DNA of 64,000 nt, taken from NCBI RefSeq assembly GCF_004138485.1, contig NZ_RYEV01000005.1, forward strand, positions 978,827 to 1,042,826, read 5' to 3'. Origin of the DNA: Peristeroidobacter soli. Lineage in GTDB: Bacteria > Pseudomonadota > Gammaproteobacteria > Steroidobacterales > Steroidobacteraceae. Below are positions 60,134-64,000 of this stretch, piece by piece; position 1 is the stretch's first letter, and every line of letters begins with the position of its first letter. The notes under the pieces were generated by a model, which worked only from the letters and a program-made list of their open reading frames with translations, made no database searches and was not told where the DNA came from. The position numbers and the translations under genes were made by a program.

Positions 60134-60661
60134 CTATTCGTCGCTCGCCATCATGGCGCGTTCGCCATCGCGCATTTCCTGCGCCGTCAAAGTGCCGTCA
60201 CCGTCCTTATCCATCTTGCTGAACCGTTCCTTGCTACCGGCCATGTACTCGGCCTGGCTCAGCTTGCCGTCGTTGTTCGTGTCCAGCTTGGCGATCTTTT
60301 CTTCCGAGGACATCATCTTCGGCATGGACTTGCCCGTGCCGCTCGGATCGTAGGCCTTCTTGTCGGCCATCTTGTCCTCGGTCGGGCCGCTCTCGGTGCG
60401 CGCCGTCGCATGACCCTTGTCCTTCATCATCGACGCGTGCATGGCATCCATTTCCTGGGCGGTTACGGAACCGTCCTTGTTGGCGTCCATCTTGGAGAAC
60501 ATCTCCTTGGAGCCGTCGGCGTACTCGGCGGCCGTGATCTTGCCGTCGCCGTTCTTGTCCATCATTTTCATGTGATCGTCTTTGCCGCCGCCGGCCAGCG
60601 CGACTCCGCACAGAACGCTGGCGACCGCGACCGGAATGAGCCTGGAAGAGAATGATTTCAT
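60134..60661 (-). CDS. Exported EF-hand calcium-binding protein
   Basis: A 175-residue protein with a signal peptide (about residues 1-23, SVLCGVALA). It has four EF-hand calcium loops in two pairs: DKNGDGKITAAE, DANKDGSVTAQE, DTNNDGKLSQAE and DKDGDGTLTAQE. Met-rich intervening segments (MKMMDK, MDAMHASMMKDKGH) also appear. Calsymin-like EF-hand proteins are common in this group and bind Ca2+ in the periplasm. ATG 60661 is chosen because GGGAG precedes it by 5-6 bases; a start at 60712 would put 17 residues ahead of the signal. It is divergent from the copper locus. Confidence 0.9.
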   Translation of the reverse strand: MKSFSSRLIPVAVASVLCGVALAGGGKDDHMKMMDKNGDGKITAAEYADGSKEMFSKMDANKDGSVTAQEMDAMHASMMKDKGHATARTESGPTEDKMADKKAYDPSGTGKSMPKMMSSEEKIAKLDTNNDGKLSQAEYMAGSKERFSKMDKDGDGTLTAQEMRDGERAMMASDE

Positions 60662-60895
60662 GAGAAGCTCCCTTGCCTCGAAGTACTCATTCAACGTAAT
60701 ACGCCAACTCAAGTTCCAGGCCGGTCACGGCTGGTGGTGTTCGCTTTCAGCCGTGTCCGACGCGCTGTCAGACGGGTCATTGCGCCCCGTCCCCCATCCA
60801 GCTGTGTACCGGCATCATCGCCGTTGCCGCTGAATGACTTGAGGCTTGATGCCGGCGCGATTGCAGGCTGCAGCCCTGGCCTGTACTCTCGCGCC

Positions 60896-61288
60896 GTGCG
60901 TAGATTTTGCTGGCAACGCTGGACCCTGATTTTCCTGCTGATGGCCCGTCTGGTCATCGGCGAGCTGGGTCATGCGATGCCGATGGCCGGCATGTCGCCG
61001 CTCGAGCACGCCGCGACCGGGATGGCTGTCGATCCCGCCTGCGCCGAGCACGATGCGGGTGGCATGTCCCATCAGGCCGATGCTTCCGACGCCGCCAGCG
61101 CGCACTCCGATGGTGAGCACGACTGCTGTAAAGCCGGCGATTGCGAATGTCCGTGCTTGCACGCGCCCTGCGTGGCGCTCGATGCAGCTGTCATGAATCC
61201 TGTTGCGATTACATTACTGAGCATTCCCCAGGGCGTGCAGACCGTCACGTCACTGCGCCCCTCCAGGCTATTCCGACCTCCCGCCTGA
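60896..61288 (+). CDS. copL: CopL-family metal-binding regulatory protein
   Basis: A 130-residue protein starting at GTG 60896 (VRRFCWQRWTLIFLLMARLV, a hydrophobic N-terminal segment). It then carries a Met/His/Cys-rich stretch: HAMPMAGMSP, EHDAGGMSHQAD, HSDGEHDCCKAGDCECPCLHAPC. In Xanthomonas CopL lies directly before copAB and is needed for copper-inducible expression, acting through metal binding or leader translation; the same position and composition are seen here. The longer open frame upstream is not conserved. copA follows after 85 bases. Confidence 0.85.
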   Translation: MRRFCWQRWTLIFLLMARLVIGELGHAMPMAGMSPLEHAATGMAVDPACAEHDAGGMSHQADASDAASAHSDGEHDCCKAGDCECPCLHAPCVALDAAVMNPVAITLLSIPQGVQTVTSLRPSRLFRPPA

Positions 61289-61373
61289 TTCTCCTGGCTG
61301 ATGTTTGCCGAGCGCCCGCGGGTACCTCGAGGTATCGGTGCGCGCATGTCGAATATTTGATCGAGAGAATTTC

Positions 61374-63293
61374 ATGTCATCGATGCAATCATCGCGAGCG
61401 CGCCTGCCGCAGCTCTCGCGCAGGCGTTTCATGCAGGCGGCAGGCGCTGGACTGTTCGTACTGGGTCAACAGGAGCTGTGGGCCCAGAATCAGACCCAGA
61501 CCGTACTGACGGGCAGCCAGTTCGATCTGCAGATCGGCGAGGCGGCCTTCAACTTCACCGGCAATCGCCGGATCGGCACCGTCATGAACGGGCAGATTCC
61601 CGGGCCATTGCTCCGCTGGCGCGAAGGCGACACGGTCACGTTGCGGGTCGCGAATCGACTCGCCGCGCGCAGCTCCATCCATTGGCACGGCATGATCGTA
61701 CCGGCGGACATGGACGGCGTGCCGGGCCTGAGCTTCGCGGGCATTCCGAGCGGTGGCGAATATCAGTACCGATTCAAGGTGAACCAGGCCGGCACCTATT
61801 GGTATCACGCGCATTCGCGCTTTCAGGAACAGACCGGGCTCTATGGCCCGATCGTGATCGAGCGTCGCGGCGGCGAGCGCTTTCCAACCGAGCGTGACTA
61901 CGTCGTGATGCTGTCCGACTGGACCGATCTGGATCCGGAGCGGATCTTCGCGGTGCTGAAGAAGCACAGCGACTACTACAACTTCGGCCGCCGCACCGCC
62001 GGCGATTTCTTCGCCGACGTACGTAAGAACGGTTTGGGGCCAACCCTCGCCGATCGCCGCATGTGGGGCGAGATGCGCATGAATCCGACCGACATGCTCG
62101 ATGTCTCGGGCTATGCGTACACGTATCTGATGAATGGCGTGACACCGACCGGCAACTGGACGGGCCTGTTCTCGCGCGGTGAGAAAGTGCGGCTGCGCTT
62201 CATCAATGGCTCATCGATGTCGTTCTTCGATGTGCGCATTCCGGGATTGAAGCTCACCGTCGTTGCGACCGACGGTGTGGATGTCGAGCCGGTGTCGGTG
62301 GATGAGTTCCGCATCGGCGCGGCGGAAACCTACGATGTGATCGTGGAGCCGAAGGACGATCGCGCGTACACGATCTTTGCGCAGGCGATGGATCGGTCGG
62401 GATACGCGCGCGGCACGCTGGCGCCGAGCCCGGGAATGGTGGCGGAGGTTCCGGCGCTGGATCCGCGACCGCTGCTGACGATGAGTGATATGGGGCATGG
62501 TGGGCATGGCTCGGCCGCTCCCGCTGGCCAGGTTGATCACAGCCAGATGAATCATGGGGCGCAGGCGCAAGGCGCCGTCGATCACGCGGCGATGGGCCAT
62601 GAGTCAGCGACAGCGATTGACCATGCGGCAATGGGGCACGGGGCATCGACGGCGGTTGATCACGCCGCAATGGGTCACGGGACATCGACAGCGGTTGACC
62701 ACGCCGCAATGGGGCATGGTTCGTCGACAACGGTCGAGCATCCGGCGACGGAGCGGACGCCTTTGCTCGACATGCAGGTCGATCAGCCTCGGGTCGGACT
62801 CGACGATCCCGGCGTCGGCTTGAGAAACAATGGACGGCGCGTGCTCACATACGCCGATCTTCGAACCATCGGCGGTCCCATCGATCGTCGCGAGCCGGGA
62901 CGCGAGATCCAGTTGCATCTCACCGGTCACATGGAACGGTTCGTCTGGTCCTTCAACGGCCAGAAGTTCTCCGACGCCAAACCGCTGAAGTTCCAGCTCG
63001 GCGAGCGGCTGCGGATCACGCTGGTGAATGACTCGATGATGACGCATCCGATTCACCTGCATGGCATGTGGAGCGAAGTCGAAGATGCGTCGGGCAACTT
63101 CCAGGTGCGCAAGCATACGGTGAATGTGCAGCCGGGGCAGAAGCTGAGCTACGCCGTCACGGCCGATGCGCCGGGTCGATGGGCGTATCACTGCCATCTG
63201 CTGTATCACATGGAAGCGGGCATGATGCGGGAGGTACACGTCGAGCCCGGCGAGGGCGTCGCGGGTCGGGGTGGTCATGGAGATCACTCATGA
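61374..63293 (+). CDS. copA: Copper-resistance multicopper oxidase CopA
   Basis: A 639-residue periplasmic multicopper oxidase exported by Tat (SRRRFMQAAGAGLFVLGQQ). Copper-ligand motifs are in place: IHWHGMI, WYHAHSRFQEQTGLYGP, MTHPIHLHGMW, and WAYHCHLLYHMEAGMMREV. The middle contains a Met/His-rich region (about residues 370-460) with four 13-residue tandem repeats. It oxidises Cu(I) and sequesters copper. ATG 61374 follows GAGAG. It is translationally coupled to copB (ATGA overlap). The rest of the region (copL in front) matches the xanthomonad Cop arrangement. Confidence 0.95.
   Translation: MSSMQSSRARLPQLSRRRFMQAAGAGLFVLGQQELWAQNQTQTVLTGSQFDLQIGEAAFNFTGNRRIGTVMNGQIPGPLLRWREGDTVTLRVANRLAARSSIHWHGMIVPADMDGVPGLSFAGIPSGGEYQYRFKVNQAGTYWYHAHSRFQEQTGLYGPIVIERRGGERFPTERDYVVMLSDWTDLDPERIFAVLKKHSDYYNFGRRTAGDFFADVRKNGLGPTLADRRMWGEMRMNPTDMLDVSGYAYTYLMNGVTPTGNWTGLFSRGEKVRLRFINGSSMSFFDVRIPGLKLTVVATDGVDVEPVSVDEFRIGAAETYDVIVEPKDDRAYTIFAQAMDRSGYARGTLAPSPGMVAEVPALDPRPLLTMSDMGHGGHGSAAPAGQVDHSQMNHGAQAQGAVDHAAMGHESATAIDHAAMGHGASTAVDHAAMGHGTSTAVDHAAMGHGSSTTVEHPATERTPLLDMQVDQPRVGLDDPGVGLRNNGRRVLTYADLRTIGGPIDRREPGREIQLHLTGHMERFVWSFNGQKFSDAKPLKFQLGERLRITLVNDSMMTHPIHLHGMWSEVEDASGNFQVRKHTVNVQPGQKLSYAVTADAPGRWAYHCHLLYHMEAGMMREVHVEPGEGVAGRGGHGDHS
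62580..62735 (+). repeat. Four 39-bp tandem repeats in copA (Met/His repeat)
   Basis: Units at 62580, 62619, 62658 and 62697 encode 13 residues each, with consensus DHAAMGHGxSTAV. They expand the methionine/histidine-rich metal-binding segment of CopA. Repeat number probably varies between strains. Confidence 0.92.
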
Positions 63294-64000
63294 GCGCTCT
63301 GATCAAACTGCACGTCGCGCTGGCGTTGTTCGCCGCCGTTGTCACGACCGCTGCCGCTCAAGACGAGCAGCGCACCGAGAGTGAGCGTGCGCACATTCCA
63401 CCAGACCCGCCTCAGCACGAAATGGGGGACATGTCGGAAAAGGAGATGGCGGAGCTGATGAACATGGACGACACCGCGCCGTTCGGCATGGTGGCCTTCG
63501 ATCAACTCGAATGGCGTGACAGCGATGGCGGCGACACGCTGTTCTGGGATGGCCGTGCCTGGTTCGGGAACGACTACGACAAGGCCTTGCTCAAGACCGA
63601 AGGCGAGCGTTTCGAGGGCGAGTATGAAGGCTCGGTCGAGCTGCTGTGGGATCGGGTCATTTCACGTTGGTGGAGTTTGCAAGGCGGTGTGGCCCACGAT
63701 TTTGGCGAGGGTCCGTCGCGAACCTGGGCGGCCTTCGGGTTGCAGGGACTCGCGCCGTATTGGTTCGAGGTCGAAGCATTGGCATATGTGGGAGAGCAGG
63801 GCCGGACCGCGGCCAGTTTCTCCGCGGAATATGAAATGTTTCTGACGCAGCGGCTGGTATTGCAGCCGAAGCTGGAATTGAAACTGTACGGCAAGGACGA
63901 TCCAGCCAACGGCATCGGCTCAGGCTTCAGCAGTACCGAGCTGGGACTGCGCCTGCGATATGAGATTCGCCGCGAGTTCGCGCCTTATCTTGGGGTGGTG
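63290..64000 (+). CDS. copB: Copper-resistance outer-membrane protein CopB, N-terminal part
   Basis: The first 237 codons of CopB; the gene is cut by the right edge. A signal peptide (LHVALALFAAVVTTAAAQ) is followed by a Met/His/Asp-rich linker (HEMGDMSEKEMAELMNMDD), then the conserved FDQLEWRDSDGGDTLFWDGRAWFGNDYDKALLKTEGERF, WDRVISRWWSLQGGVAHDFGEGPSRTWAAFGLQGLAPYWFE and beta-strand-like segments. CopB proteins are thought to bind copper at the outer membrane. Its ATG overlaps the copA stop. Confidence 0.95.
   Translation, partial: MSALIKLHVALALFAAVVTTAAAQDEQRTESERAHIPPDPPQHEMGDMSEKEMAELMNMDDTAPFGMVAFDQLEWRDSDGGDTLFWDGRAWFGNDYDKALLKTEGERFEGEYEGSVELLWDRVISRWWSLQGGVAHDFGEGPSRTWAAFGLQGLAPYWFEVEALAYVGEQGRTAASFSAEYEMFLTQRLVLQPKLELKLYGKDDPANGIGSGFSSTELGLRLRYEIRREFAPYLGVV

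Noticed and set aside
60662-60895. Copper-responsive promoter elements before copL
   Set aside because: No convincing CueR or CopR box or -35/-10 pair could be recognised by eye; left unannotated.

Overview
The window is 64 kb of high-GC chromosomal DNA that is almost fully coding. The gene content suggests an environmental gammaproteobacterium of the Steroidobacter/Xanthomonadales-like kind. The evidence is two large TonB-dependent receptors, a copL-copA-copB copper locus, a fused aspartate kinase/diaminopimelate decarboxylase, a Pol II-type DNA polymerase, and many secreted or envelope catabolic enzymes. The taxonomic placement is inference. I saw no rRNA, tRNA, CRISPR array, transposase or prophage.

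Layout. 0-4 kb: start of glgX (minus strand, cut by the window edge), a DUF3175 protein, a MarR-GNAT fusion with a perfect palindromic operator candidate, and polB. 4.2-6.7 kb: a dgoK-dgoA-gntR operon for 2-keto-3-deoxygalactonate breakdown. 6.9-12.2 kb: an AraC regulator followed by aldehyde dehydrogenase, a hydroxyacyl-CoA-type dehydrogenase, an NTF2-like protein and an Asp/Glu-racemase-family protein, facing a PaiB-like protein. 12.3-21.6 kb: a minus-strand set (YkvI-type transporter, N-acyl-D-amino-acid deacylase, alpha/beta hydrolase, TonB receptor, amidase) divergent from a DUF1611/DgcN-type gene; this looks like a scavenging locus for acylated or D-amino-acid compounds. 21.7-23.3 kb: small secreted or unknown proteins. 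23.3-31.2 kb: a MalT-like LuxR regulator divergent from a beta-propeller/di-heme secreted protein, then a TPR-GGDEF diguanylate cyclase.

31.2-37.7 kb: M19 dipeptidase, a fused 5-oxoprolinase/hydantoinase with two intragenic tandem repeats, and an MFS transporter, all overlapping or abutting; probably a peptide/lactam utilisation operon. 37.8-51.0 kb: an Oar-like TonB receptor, a GH144-like 'glucoamylase family' protein, a sugar ABC importer (binding protein, two permeases, separate ATPase), a discoidin plus six-hairpin glycosidase and a GH1 beta-glucosidase; together a complete glucan import and hydrolysis locus, for which beta-1,2-glucan is my preferred substrate. 51.0-57.6 kb: a miniature inverted-repeat element, glyA preceded by a ZTP riboswitch, a MaoC-type hydratase, a SAM hydroxide adenosyltransferase, a small acidic protein and the lysine fusion gene. 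57.6-64 kb: a Ser/Thr kinase with TPR repeats, an EF-hand protein, and copL-copA-copB (copB cut by the window edge).

The observations I consider most worth follow-up are the ZTP riboswitch, the inverted-repeat element at 51.0-51.2 kb, the in-frame DNA repeats inside the oxoprolinase gene, the D-amino-acid-linked cluster around the DUF1611 gene, and the complete TonB plus ABC glucan locus.
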